Shown here: one piece after another, positions 10,603 to 21,072 of the stretch
Layout of the letters: each line of letters opens with the position of its first letter
Numbering within the stretch: the first letter of the stretch is position 1
Assembly: GCF_902167145.1 (NCBI RefSeq)
Contig: NC_050105.1
Location: 117,383,898 to 117,447,897 of the forward strand
Source: Zea mays
Lineage: Eukaryota > Streptophyta > Magnoliopsida > Poales > Poaceae
Length of the DNA stretch: 64,000 bases
Reading direction: 5' to 3'
Program-made: the position numbers and the translations under genes
Notes under the pieces: model-generated
What the model saw: the letters and a program-made list of their open reading frames with translations, nothing else
Told to the model about the DNA's origin: nothing
Databases searched by the model: none

Positions 10603-13600
10603 TGTAACACCCGGTTTTAGAAGGCAAACCGAATGCGAACCATGTACGTGCCAGGATCAGTAATTCACGTACACAGCAGTTACATAACATGGACATCATC
10701 ACACAGTGCTTAAAATAGTATTAAAAGGGAAATAATAGTCGATTACATCACACGTCTGAGACGTCCACATAGTCTTTACAATAAATCAAAGTGCGAAAAC
10801 GAAACGTAGATAAATGCGGCCTTCACAGGCAGCCGACTGGGGGTTGCCGCTAACCCACGCCTAGAACTCGTCGTAGTCTTGGAACTCCTGGAAGTCTCCT
10901 TCCATGGCTTCATCTTCTCCTGAGCAGTGGTTGCAATGCTGACTACCTGGGGATGGGGGGGGGGGGTTTGTGTGTAGAGCAAGGGTGAGTACACATCAAC
11001 ATACTCAGCAAGCATCCTGTTTGGCTGTAGTGGACTAGCTTTATGTGGGGGATAAGTCAAGCAGTTGCTTTTAGTTGGTCAGATTATTATTTACTAATAG
11101 AAAGCCAGGTTTTAGCATTAACCCAAGTTATTAGCCCGATGTACCCTTTCCAAACGGAAAGAATACCACTTACCAACACCATAGTCATAACCAAAACCAT
11201 CAGTCTCATTGCCACCTGTAAACCAAAATGTCTCTGATCAAGTACCACTAATCACTGGAGCTCCCTTGGCCGCTCATAACCGCGAGCACGGCTGATATAT
11301 CCGTTTTCAAAAACTCTACAGAGGTTATGCACTTTACCCACAAGCCGTGATTCCCTTTCTGCCCGGAGATCATGACTCTCCATTGATCACTACCAAGGTG
11401 ACCCAGTAGGGCATCACTACGTAGCCTTTACAAAGATTCCCCGGGGCTGTAGCCACCCGTTAGGTTTCCTAAATGCACCGCACTCCTCCCCAAGGGGCGA
11501 ACCCAAATTTGGTAGAGCGAGCCGCATACACCGAGCCCCATTGACGGCACGACGGCTAAGTGATCTACACCCTGGATCCTCTAATTATTCAGCTAAGGGC
11601 ACCCCATTCCACCCTCATGGTTGCACTGTTTTCCCGGGCGGTCATCCATAGAACAGGTCCTTACGGAGAGGCACTCGAGAAACTGCTCGAGCCCCCTTGA
11701 ATACCACAAGTATAACATCATACTAAAAGAAGGGAAAACAGCGTATCATAGATAATCTCATCATGTTCATTGATTAGAGTTTGAGCAATAGCATAAAGCT
11801 ACACCATAATAATCCAATCCAAATAGGTAAACAAGGACATGGATAACAAAAGCTAGTCAATCCTTAGGTATACATGTGTAAAGCGGGAGGTGAATTAAAG
11901 AATGAATAGGACAAAGATAGGTCAAGGGACACTTGCCTCCACCAACCGACTGCTGCTCAGTGGCTTCTCCTGCGAGTTCCTCGGGCTCTTCAACCGGATC
12001 GTTCTCTATGCGATTGCAAGCATACACACATCCATCCATTCAAATTAGGAAACAAACAGTACACCATACAGGAGAACAAATAAAGTATATATGCATAGAA
12101 TATCACATACGATAATGAACTCACCATGGTTAGAAAGAAATGGGAAAAGGTCTCGCGAGAGTTAAAGCTTATGCCCGAGACGCACTACGGGTAAACAAAT
12201 GACTAAACGTTACGTGTTCTAGTTCCAATTGGTTCTAACAAAAGAATTAGCCACATGCACTAATGTAAACGTGACCACTTTTAGTAGATTAACATTGAAC
12301 GAGATGGACGATTAGCTATACAAATTAACTAACGTAACCAATTGTCAAATTGAGACTCGTATCTTATTAATATGAACAACGGGATTAGCGCGCATAGGGT
12401 ACGGGGGGGGGGGGGGGGGGGGGGGTAGACGGGGACACGACGGGTCATGCCAAGGCACGCGCACTACGCGAGCACGCGCGCGAGGCCGCACGCACACGCC
12501 ACGAACTAGCCGTGCGCATGTCGGGGTCGTGCGCTAGCCGAGCTCAAGGCCACACGCCATGGGCACGTTGGGCCGAGCTCGAGGCCATGCCGGGGCCGTC
12601 ACGACGCGAGCAAGGCACAGCGAGGCGAGCGGGCAAGCTCGCCGGGGCGAAGACACGACCGACCACCACGCCCGGGCGGGGACGGCGCGGCCGAGTCGGG
12701 CACGGGGCGGGCGGCCGAGCCGGGGCGGGCTTGCCGGGCGCAGCCGGGGGCGGCCAAGGCGAGGCCGGGGGCGGCCGGGGCGAAGCCAGGCGCGGCCGAG
12801 CCGGGCGCGGCCGGGCAAGGCGGGGCCGAGGCGGGGCGCAGCCGGGGGCGGCGAGCTCGAGGCAAGGGCGGGGCGGGGCGGGCTCGCCGGAGCGAGGCCG
12901 GGCGAGGGCGGGGAAGGGGCGGGCTCGCCGGAGGGGACCGAGCACGGGGCGGGGCGGAGCTCGCCGGGGACGGGCGCGGCGAGGCGGGGCCGACCGAGGT
13001 CGGGGGCGGGGCGGCCGGGGTCGGGGGCGGCCGAGCCGGGGCGGCCGGGGCCGGGCTCGCCGGAGGGCGGCACGGAGAGGGCGGACGCCATGGGCGGGCG
13101 AGCTCGAGGCGGCGGGGCCGGGCGCGAGCCCGGGGCGGCGTGCCAGGGAGCGGGGCCGAGCGGGCGCGGGGCGAGGCCGGGGGCGACCGGGCGGGCGCGG
13201 CCGGGAGCGGTCGGGCGCTGGGAGAGCGCCGGCAGGAGGGGGAAGGAGGAGGGAGGGGAGGGAGAGGAGGGGAGGGGGAGGGAGAGCCTCACCGAGGCGG
13301 GGGCGGCGCGGCAGCGGCGGGGTGAGGGGCGGCGGCGGCGGCGCTAGGGCAGGGAGAGGGGCGGCGGCGGTTAGGGTTAGGGAGAGGGAGAGAGAGAGGG
13401 GATGACGGGCGGGGCCCGCGGGGAGGGGATTTTTGGAAAAAAGAAAAAAAGGGGAGGGGGCAGTTGGGCCGGCTGGGCCCAAAGGGGGGAGGGGGGTGCA
13501 GCTTGGGCCGCCAGGACGGCCCACGGCGGGGGAGGGGTGGCTGGGCCGTCGCGGGGGCCACGCGGGAAGGGGAGGGGGCCGGCTGCGTCGCTTGGGCCAA

Positions 13601-13923
13601 GGGGGAGGGGCGGCTGGGCCAAAAGGGGAGAAGGGGGGAGAGAGAAAAAGAAAAGGCTTTTCTTTTTCTAATTTCCACATTTTCTTATATGCCTAATTCT
13701 CCACTTCACTCAACCGCAAACAAAAGTGTGCATAATCCGGCATGATGCAACAAACAAAAATAGTTCTAGGTTTTGGTTACACAAGATGTCGAGCTAATTC
13801 TCGCTATAACTTTTAGAAAGGATCAAGGCTTAGCGAGAAGAAAAGGGAAAAAGGAAAGAGTAACGCCTGAATTTGGTGAGAGAAAAGAAGAAAAAATTCT
13901 ACCCCCAAATTCAGGGCGTTACA
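10603..13923 (-). repeat. E2 5' LTR (right)
   Basis: It begins TGTAACACCC and ends GGCGTTACA on the plus strand; as the LTR next to the PBS it would hold the active promoter. In the sense direction it has an AT-rich start, a GC-rich block of more than 1 kb, a CT-rich stretch with CCCTAACCCTAA (about 13365-13400), a donor-like CCTCG|GTGAGG (GT at 13292-13291), a second donor-like CATG|GTGAGT near 12123, and an exon-like block at 11937-12005. No clear TATA box was found before the CT-rich stretch. Confidence 0.93.
11937..12005 (-). other. Putative leader exon in the E2 5' LTR
   Basis: A 69-bp block (a multiple of three) bounded on the minus strand by an acceptor-like CGCATAG and a GC-type donor, GGAG|GCAAGT. 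It encodes an acidic, Pro-containing peptide. A GTGAGT donor lies about 115 bp upstream. The G2 LTR (29832-29933) and the LTR at 51112 have comparable blocks ending at the same AG|GCAAGT. Splicing is inferred, not shown. Confidence 0.45.
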
Positions 13924-13928
13924 TGCTT
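13924..13928. repeat. Target-site duplication of E2 (right)
   Basis: tgctt directly after the LTR-terminal ACA, identical to 994-998. S1 coding sequence resumes here. Confidence 0.9.
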
Positions 13929-15369
13929 GCATGGAGGAAGATGGTTGATCTTGTGCTTATGGAGGCTCTTCGGATTCCTTAGGACACACATCCCCAATGG
14001 ACATGTTCCTTAGCGCGACGCACGGAGCCTCTTCATCATCTAGCTCATCAAGATCAACTTGCTCTACTTGGGAGTCGTTAGTTTCACCAAACACAATGTC
14101 AGAAGAAACTTCAACTAGTCCAGAGGACTTGTTAAAGACTCTATATGCCCTTTTGTTTGAATCATAACCTAGTAAAAAGCCTTCTACAGCCTTAGGAGCA
14201 AATTTAGATTTTCTACCTCTTTTAACAAGAATAAAGCATTTGCTACCAAAGACTCTAAAATATGAAACATTGGGCTTTTACGGGTGAGGAGTTCATATGA
14301 TGTCTTCTTGAAGATTCGGTGAAGATATAACCGGTTGATGGCGTAGCAAGCGGTGTTGACCGCCTCGGCCCAAAACCGATCCGAAGTTTTGTACTCATCA
14401 AGCATGGTCCTTGCCATGTCCAATAGAGTTCTATTCTTCCTCTCCGCTACACCATTTTGTTGTGGTGTGTAGGGAGAAGAGAACTCATGCTTGATGCCCT
14501 CCTCCTCAAGGAAGCCTTCTATTTGAGAGTTCTTGAGCTCCGTCCCATTGTCGCTTCTAATCTTTTTGATCCTTAAGCCGAACTCATTTTGAGCCCGTCT
14601 CAAGAATCCCTTTAAGGTCTCTTGGGTCTGAGATTTTTCCTGCAAAAAGAACACCCAAGTGAAGCGAGAATAATCATCCACAATTACAAGACAATACTTA
14701 CTCCCGCCGATGCTTATGTAAGCGATCGGGCCGAATAGGTCCATGTGGAGTAGCTCAGGCGGCCTGTCGGTTGTCATGATGTTCTTGTGTGGATGATGAA
14801 CACCAACTTGCTTTCCTGCTTGACATGCGCTACAAACCCTGTCTTTCTCAAAATGAACATTGGTTAGTCCCAAAATGTGCTCTCCCTTTAGAAGCTTATG
14901 AAGATTCTTCATCCCAACATAGGCTAGTCGGCGATGCCAGAGCCAACCCATGTTAGTCTTAGCAATTAAGCAAATGTCGAGTTAAGCTCTATCAAAATCT
15001 ACTAAGTATAGTTGACCCTCTAATACTCCCTTAAATGCTACTGAATCATCACTTCTTCTAAAGACAGTAACACCTATATCCGTAAAAAGACAGTTGTAAC
15101 CCATTTTACATAATTGAGAAACTGAAAACAAGTTATAATCTAAAGAATCTACAAGAAAAACATTGGAAATAGAATGGTTAGGTGATATAGCAATTTTACC
15201 CAATCCTTTGACCAAATCTTGATTTCCATCCCCGAATGTGATCGCTCTTTGGGGATCTTGGTTTTTCTCATAGGAGGAAAACATCTTATTTTCCCCTGTC
15301 ATGTGGTTTGTGCACCCGCTATCGATGATCCAACTTGAGCCCCCGGATGCATAAACCTACAAAACAATT
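13929..15369 (-). pseudogene. S1 pol: protease and integrase
   Basis: After the Gag stop, the minus strand encodes VYASGG and the aspartic protease motif DSGCTNH (about 15310-15360). The GAG-pre-integrase region and HHCC finger follow (YVGMKNLHKLL, CSACQAGKQ), then the integrase core with DLFGP, SDNGTE and the QNGVAERKNR block. A stop interrupts the frame near 14980, and a frameshift near 14280 shifts the downstream part (FNKSSGLVEVS-like). Pol begins in a +1 frame relative to Gag. The element is cut at 13924 by E2 and continues at 998. Confidence 0.88.
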
Positions 15370-18006
15370 TTAGGCCTTGTTCTTAGGTACCCAAACGATT
15401 TTGGGTCCTTTCACATTAGAAACAAGCACCTTGGGTACCCAAACACAAGTATTTGACCCCTTGTGTTTGCCCCCAACATATTTGGCAACTACTTTGCCTG
15501 ATTTGTTAGTTAGCACATAAGATGCATCAAAAGTATTAAATGAAATATTAGGTTCATTTGATGCAATAGGAGTTTTCTTCTTAGGCAATTTAGCACAGGT
15601 TGATTGCCTAGAACTAGATGCCTCACTCTTATACATAAAAGCATGATTAGAGCCAGAGTGAGACTTCCTAGAATGAATTCTCCTAATTTTGTGCTCGGGA
15701 TAACCGGCAGGGTATAAAATGTAACCCTCGTTGTCCTGAGGCATAAGAGCCTTGCCCTTAACAAAGTTTGACAATCTTTTAGGAGGGGCATTGAGTTTGA
15801 CATTGCCTCCCTGTTGGAAGCCAATGACATCCTTAATGCCAGGGCGTCTCCCACTATAGAGCATGCTTCTAGCAAATTTAAATTTTTCATTTTCTAAGTC
15901 ATGCTCGGCAATTTTAGCATCTAGTTTAGCTATATGATCAATTTGTTGTTTAATCATAGCCATGTGATCATGAATAGCATCAATGTTAATATCTCTACAT
16001 TTAGTGCAAATAGTAACATGCTCAATGGTAGATGTAGAGGATTTGCAAGAATTTAGTTCAACAATCTTAGCATGTAAAATGTCATTCTCATCTCTAAGAT
16101 TGGAAATTGAAACATTGCAAACATCTAATTCCTTAGCCTTAGCAATTAATATTTCATTCTCATTTCTAAGGCTAGCAAGAGAGGCATTTAATTTTTCAAT
16201 CTTAGCAATTGAACTAGCATTATTATTTCTAAGATTGTTAATTGAATCATTATCAACATTTGATTTCTCAACCTTAGCAATTAGTTTGGCATTTTCATTT
16301 CTAAGGTTGGAAATAATATCATGGCAAGTGCTTAGCTCACTGGATAATTTTTCACATTTTTCTACCTCTAGAGCATAAGCATTTTTGACCTTAACATGCT
16401 TTTTATTTTCTTTAATTAGGAAGTCCTCTTGACTATCTAAGAGTTCATCCTTATCATGAATAACACTAATTAATTCATTTAACTTCTCCTTTTGTTGCAT
16501 GTTTAGGTTGGCAAAAAGTGTTAATAAATCATCCTCATCATCACTAGAATTAGCCTCATCACTAGATGTTGCATACTTAGTGGAGGATTTAGATTTTACC
16601 TTCTTCTTCTTGCCGTCCTTTGCCATGAGGCACTTGTGGCTGACGTTGGGGAAGAGAAGGCCCTTGGTGATGGCGATGTTTGCGGCGTCCTCGTCGGAGG
16701 AGGAGTCGATGGAGCTCTCGTCGGAGTCCCACTCTCGGCAAACATGGGCATCGCCGCCCTTCTTCTTGTAGTACCTCTTCTTTTCCCTTCTCTTTCCCTT
16801 CTTGTCGTCGCCCCTGTCACTATCACTTGATAATGGACATTTTGCAAAAAAATGACCGGGCTTACCACACTTGTAGCAAACTTTCTTGGAGCGGGGCTTG
16901 TAGTCCTTCCCCCTCCTTTGCTTGAGGATTTGGCGAAAACTCTTGATGATGAGCGCCATCTCCTCGTTGTCGAGCTTGGAGGCGTCGATGGGGACTCTAC
17001 TCGGTGTAGAGTCTTCTCTTTTCTCCTCTGTTGCCTTGAATGCCACGGGTTGCACATCGGGTGTGGAGGAGGCGCCTTGCTCGATGATTTTCTTGGAGCC
17101 TTTGATCATCAATTCAAAGCTCACAAATTTTCCTATTACTTCCTCAGGAGACATTAGTGTGTATCTAGGATCACCACAAATTAATTGAACTTGCGTAGGG
17201 TTAAGGAAAACGAGTGATCTAAAAATAACCTTGACCATTTCATGGTCATCCCATTTGGTGCTCCCGAGGTTGCGTACTTGGTTCACCAAGGTCTTGAGCC
17301 AGTTGTACATCGCTTGTGGCTCCTCCCCTTGGTGAAGCATGAAGCGATCGAGCTCCCCCTCGATCGTCTCCCGCTTGGTGATCTTGGTCACCTCGTCTCC
17401 TTCGTGCGCGGTCTTGAGCACGTCCCAAGTTTCCTTTGTGCTCTTCAACCCTTGCACCTTATTATACTCCTCTCGACTTAGAGAGGCGAGGAGTATAGTA
17501 GTGGCTTGGGAGTTGAAGTGTTGGATTTGTTCGACCTCCTCCGAGTCGTAATCCTTGTCTCCCTTCTTTGGTACCTGCGGTCCATACTCAACAATATCCC
17601 ATATGCTTTTGTGGAGTGAGGTTAGGTGATGCCTCATTTTATCACTCCACATAGAATAATCTTCACCTTCAAGCATAGGTGGTTTGCCTAATGGAACGGA
17701 AAGTAATGGAGTGTGTTTTGAAATACGAGGATAGCAAAGGGGCATCTTACTATACTTCTTGCGCTCATGGTGTTTAGAAGTTGCGGATGCCGATTCTGAG
17801 CCGGAGGTAGAGGGTGACGAAGAGTCGGTCTCGTAGTAGACCACCTTCTTCATCTTCTTGTTCTTGCCACCCTTCCGTTGAGACTTGATGGAGGAAGAGG
17901 ATTCCTCCTTGTGCTTGTGGGCGAACTCCCTTGAGTGCGTTCTCCCCGAGCTTGCGGACTTGTCGCCGGTCCCGATCTCCCTCTTGGCGGATGCTCCCGA
18001 CATCAC
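15370..18006 (-). CDS. S1 Gag, long Sirevirus type (intact, 878 aa)
   Basis: An uninterrupted Gag. The N terminus is Ser/Lys-rich and basic. A copia Gag domain follows (about residues 90-300, with PLGKPP and GEDYSMWSDKM), then one CCHC knuckle CYKCGKPGHFFAKC (about 380-393), a Lys-rich and acidic serine region, and a coiled coil (about 500-690) built from repeats of roughly 27 residues with LRNEN and LIAK cores. The tail ends KGPKIVWVPKNKA. At nearly 900 aa it is far longer than classic copia Gag, as is usual for Sireviruses. Its product would form the particle and package RNA. Its integrity contrasts with the broken pol of the same element and the broken Gags of S2 and S3. Confidence 0.9.
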   Translation of the reverse strand: MMSGASAKREIGTGDKSASSGRTHSREFAHKHKEESSSSIKSQRKGGKNKKMKKVVYYETDSSSPSTSGSESASATSKHHERKKYSKMPLCYPRISKHTPLLSVPLGKPPMLEGEDYSMWSDKMRHHLTSLHKSIWDIVEYGPQVPKKGDKDYDSEEVEQIQHFNSQATTILLASLSREEYNKVQGLKSTKETWDVLKTAHEGDEVTKITKRETIEGELDRFMLHQGEEPQAMYNWLKTLVNQVRNLGSTKWDDHEMVKVIFRSLVFLNPTQVQLICGDPRYTLMSPEEVIGKFVSFELMIKGSKKIIEQGASSTPDVQPVAFKATEEKREDSTPSRVPIDASKLDNEEMALIIKSFRQILKQRRGKDYKPRSKKVCYKCGKPGHFFAKCPLSSDSDRGDDKKGKRREKKRYYKKKGGDAHVCREWDSDESSIDSSSDEDAANIAITKGLLFPNVSHKCLMAKDGKKKKVKSKSSTKYATSSDEANSSDDEDDLLTLFANLNMQQKEKLNELISVIHDKDELLDSQEDFLIKENKKHVKVKNAYALEVEKCEKLSSELSTCHDIISNLRNENAKLIAKVEKSNVDNDSINNLRNNNASSIAKIEKLNASLASLRNENEILIAKAKELDVCNVSISNLRDENDILHAKIVELNSCKSSTSTIEHVTICTKCRDINIDAIHDHMAMIKQQIDHIAKLDAKIAEHDLENEKFKFARSMLYSGRRPGIKDVIGFQQGGNVKLNAPPKRLSNFVKGKALMPQDNEGYILYPAGYPEHKIRRIHSRKSHSGSNHAFMYKSEASSSRQSTCAKLPKKKTPIASNEPNISFNTFDASYVLTNKSGKVVAKYVGGKHKGSNTCVWVPKVLVSNVKGPKIVWVPKNKA

Positions 18007-18035
18007 TTCGAGCGGTTAGGCTCTAATGAAGTACC

Positions 18036-18049
18036 GGGCTTGGATACCA
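18036..18049 (-). promoter_or_regulatory. S1 primer binding site (divergent)
   Basis: The minus strand reads TGGTATCCAAGCCC two bases inside the LTR. S2 and S3 have TGGTATCAGAGC, the initiator Met-tRNA complement. S1 matches only the first seven bases, so it has either mutated or uses another primer. Confidence 0.7.
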
Positions 18050-18051
18050 AT

Positions 18052-19235
18052 TGTAAGTCGCCTAGAGGGGGGTGAATAGGGTGAACCTGAAATTTACAAA
18101 CTTTAAGCACAACTACAAGCCAGGGTTAGTGTTAGAATTAAATTCGAGTCCGGAAGAGAGGGCGAAAACAAATCACAAGCAAATAAGGCGGATGACACGG
18201 TGATTTGTTTTACCGAGGTTCGGTTCTTGCAAACCTACTCCCCGTTGAGGTGGTCACAAAGACCGGGTCTCTTTCAACCCTTTCCCTCTCTCAAACGGTC
18301 ACTTAGACCGAGTGAGCTTCTCTTCTCAATCAAACGGGACACTAAGTCCCCACAAGGACCACCACACAATTGGTGTCTCTTGTCTTGGTTACAATTGAGA
18401 TGGAATCAAGAAAAAATGAAGAAGAAAAGCAATCCAAGCGCAAGAGCTCAAATGAACACAAGTCTCTCTCTCACTAGTCAATATTTGATTGGAATGATCT
18501 TTGGACTTGGGAGAGGATTTGATCTCTTTGATTGTGTCTTGTATTGAATGCTATAGCTCTTGTAAGGTGTTTGAAGGCTGAAAAATTGGATGCATTGAAG
18601 TGTGGTGGTTGGGTGGTATTTATAGCCCCAACCACCAAAAGAACCGTTGGTGAGGGCTTCTGTCGCATGGCGCACCGGACAGTCCGGTGCGCCACCGGAC
18701 ACTGTTCGGTGTGCCAGCCACGTCACCTGGCCGTTGGATTCTGACCATTGGAGCTTCTGACGTCTGCGCCACCGGACAGTCCGGTGGTGCACCGGACAGG
18801 TCCTGTAGACTGTCCGGTGCGCCTTCTGGCTCTGCTCTGATTTCTGCGCGCACTGTAGCGCATTAACTGCCGTTGCAGACGACCGTTGGCGCTGTAGTAG
18901 CTGTTACTCCGTTGGCACACCGGATAGTCCGGTGCTACACCGGACAGTCCGGTGAATTATAGCGGAGTGGCTCCCAGAATTCCCGAAGGTGAGCCGTTCG
19001 GAGTTGGGTTCCCTGGTGCACCGGACACTGTCCGGTGTGCCAGACCAAGGCACACTTCGGTTGTCTTTTGCTCTCTTTGTTTGAACCCTTTCTTGGTCTT
19101 TTTATTGGTTTATTGTGAACCTTTGGCACCTGTAAAACTTATAGTCTAGAGCAAACTAGTTAGTTCAATTATTTGTGTTGGGCAATTCAACCACCAAAAT
19201 CAATTAGGAAAAGGTGTAAGCCTATTTTCCTTTCA
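18052..19235 (-). repeat. S1 5' LTR
   Basis: An LTR of 1184 bp, beginning TGTAAGTCGCC and ending TTTCCTTTCA on the plus strand. A minus-strand TATA box (CTATAAATACC) lies at about 18615-18625. On the plus strand, beyond it, are several palindromes of the CACCGGAC..GTCCGGTG type (18674-18714, 18770-18800, 18917-18953, 19019-19037). These repeated palindromes are typical of maize Sirevirus LTRs. Confidence 0.92.
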
Positions 19236-19400
19236 CTTTTCTACTAAGAGAGCTAAAAATGATTTGAGAAAGGTCTTTTTTATGGAAGTGGTTTTTTATT
19301 GAGCTATCTGTACAGTACATTGTACATAGCAAAGAAACTGCCTACATACATCTTCAAAAGCAATTCCAGATGCAACTGGCTCTACAATTCTATCTATATA
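19236..19400. other. Unassigned flank
   Basis: AT-rich sequence between the S1 LTR and the hAT-like element. The first five bases (ctttt) should be the right target-site duplication of S1, but the partner lies outside the window. No gene was seen. Confidence 0.4.
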
Positions 19401-20496
19401 TAGATGTCCATAAAGCACGTGGCCCGTTAGTCCGGCACGAAGCACGTTATTTTAGCACAACACGAGCACGGCACGGCACAGATTGAAGCGGGTCCGGGCT
19501 CAGCCCGGCCCGGATAGTGTGCCGGGCCCGACAGACATTTGAGCCCATTGGGCTGGCATGAGCACGACCCGATATTTGTCGGGCCTTTTAACCGACCCGT
19601 TTATTCTAATACCCCTAAAACCTAAACCGCCGCCAGCCCACATAGCCCCGACTTGGCCCACCTGCGCCTCCTCGGTTCTCTTAAAACCTAAAACCCCTAA
19701 AACCTAACCTCCACCTCCTCGGTCCTCCTGCGCCGCCGCCTCCCTTCCCCGGCTCCCCGGCCTGTCCCCGTCGCACGGCGTGCGCCTCCTCCTCCAGATC
19801 CGGCAATGGCAGCCCCCGGCACCCCTTCTTCGCGCGCGCCCAAGATTGGCAGGCAGGTGCGGCGTCGATCTCCCGATCTGGCTGCGGCGGCGTGGTGGCG
19901 GCCACGGACTTGGAGGCCGAGTGGGCACTCTGCTGCCTGCCGCTCTATCGCAGGACCAAGCAGAGGTTCGCCTGCACAGCCTGCACCAGGTGCCTCATCA
20001 CCTACCCGGCTATCCTGCGCCAGGCGCCAGGCGTCGATCTCCGAGCGGTTGGCGGCGTCGAGCTCCCCAGCGGCATGACGACGGGTCCCGGCGAGTCGCG
20101 GAGCCCGTGGGAGCTGGCACGCGCCGCACAGGCGGTGAGCGCGGACCGCGCTCGGGCAGCATCCACGTATGTGGGCCGCCTGTGCGACTCTCGGTCCAGA
20201 TTCGGTGATGGCAAGCCCCGCCGCAGCACGAAGAAGAGGTCGGCGGTCGTGGTTGCTGTGCACTTTGCGGGCTCAGGCCGGCACGGGCCACTAAATGGGC
20301 CGTGCTATTTGGGCCGGCCCAGCACGGTTAGGCCTACACCGTGTCGTGCTCGGGAAGGGTTATGGGCCCGTCGGGCGGCACGGCACGACACGATTAAGTG
20401 GTCGGGCTTAACCATGCCGGGCTCAAACGGGTCGGGCCGAGTCGGGCCGAGTCGGGCTCGGGCTGGGCTGGGCCGTGCCGCCCGTTTGGACATCTA
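19401..20496. mobile_element. Non-autonomous hAT-like element with a gene-like insert
   Basis: The ends are inverted: TAGATGTCCA at 19401 and TGGACATCTA ending at 20496, followed inward by GC-rich subterminal sequence full of GGCACGG/CCGTGCC words on both sides. Such subterminal repeats and TAGATGTCC-like ends are common in grass hAT elements. The flanks are TA-rich (TATATATA and TATATATC), so the 8-bp duplication cannot be fixed. There is no transposase. The middle (about 19620-20280) looks like genic sequence from elsewhere. Confidence 0.6.
19806..20280 (+). pseudogene. Gene-like fragment inside the hAT-like element
   Basis: A GC-rich segment with CT-rich 5'-UTR-like sequence upstream (AAAACCTAACC) and an ATG at 19806. 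The most protein-like frame starts at 19892 (LEAEWALCCLPLYRRTKQRF, then a Cys-containing stretch and a Lys/Arg-rich end). I do not recognise the family. The subterminal repeats do not continue through it, suggesting that it was captured (Pack-type). It may not be translated. Confidence 0.35.
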
Positions 20497-21072
20497 TATA
20501 TCTATATATAGAGATGGCTGATAAAGTCCAACCATTTCTAAATCTGAATTTCTAGAGGCGGCTATCTTTGGAGCCACCTATGGTTTTAATAAATACAATT
20601 TGTGTCTCCTCATCTCCTCGGCCTCCTCACCAACACCCTCTATGCCCAGTTTGTCTTCTCTTCCAAACCCTCACCTTCTCTCCTCCAAGCCCTCGCCTCC
20701 TCCTCTCCCCAAAACCCCATTCTCCTCCATCTACCCTCGCATGCACGACAATATTCAACAACCACCGTGGCTAGAATGCTAAGATGCAAACACGCAAATT
20801 GTGCGACTAGTTACCTTAGGCAATGGCAACAGGGGTGGCTATATCCTGCTGCACGGCGATGTCTTGTACCTCATCGACTCTAACGAGTAGGTAAAGTCAC
20901 CCATCATGTGGTCTCGCCTTGCAGGGATGGGGTCCTGGTCTGTCAAGGATGGCGTCGCAACCTCAGGCACACCTACCGCTAGGTAGGGCAAATGCATGGT
21001 GACGTTGAGCCCTACGACTAGGCAGGGCAAAGGCATGACACCATTGACTGTTGTCGTGCGAGCCAAAGGGAC
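20497..21072. other. Unassigned, possibly decayed genic sequence
   Basis: A CT-rich stretch (20610-20740) with overlapping short Pro/Ser-rich frames, a small frame reading GGYILLHGDVLYLIDSN near 20832-20890, and two imperfect copies of a roughly 45-bp unit around TAGGYAGGGCAAA at 20980-21050. A minus-strand frame at 20839-21093 lies downstream of a minus-strand TATA box in the neighbouring LTR-like segment. No family was recognised. Confidence 0.3.

Larger units (their letters stand above)
999..13923 (-). mobile_element. Tekay-like Ty3/gypsy chromovirus E2 (complete, coding region broken)
   Basis: A 12.9-kb element nested in S1, bounded by tgctt duplications. It has two LTRs of about 3.3 kb, a primer site TGGTATCAAAGTCG beside the right LTR and a polypurine tract beside the left LTR, so it is transcribed on the minus strand. 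The order is 5' LTR, accessory ORF1 (9608-10342), Gag, PR-RT-RNase H, then integrase with a chromodomain-like tail. The gypsy domain order and the C-terminal chromodomain-like block point to a chromovirus, probably the Tekay/Del lineage; the lineage is inferred. Four in-frame stops interrupt the polyprotein. Confidence 0.93.
1..19235 (-). mobile_element. Sirevirus S1 (Ty1/copia, Opie/Ji-like), interrupted by E2
   Basis: A minus-strand copia element whose 3' end lies left of the window. Its parts are 1-998 (reverse transcriptase) and 13924-19235 (integrase, protease, Gag, primer site, 5' LTR). The interruption at 999-13923 is chromovirus E2, flanked by tgctt on both sides. Gene order in the sense direction is LTR, PBS, Gag, PR, IN, RT, the Ty1/copia order. 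The long Gag with a C-terminal coiled coil and the CACCGGAC-type palindromes in the LTR are Sirevirus traits. The nearest relative in the window is S3 (55181 onward). Confidence 0.9.

Noticed and set aside
19697..20263. Minus-strand 188-codon frame in the hAT-like element
   Set aside because: Arg/Ala/Gly-rich antisense of GC-rich sequence; no motif, and the plus-strand frame is more protein-like.
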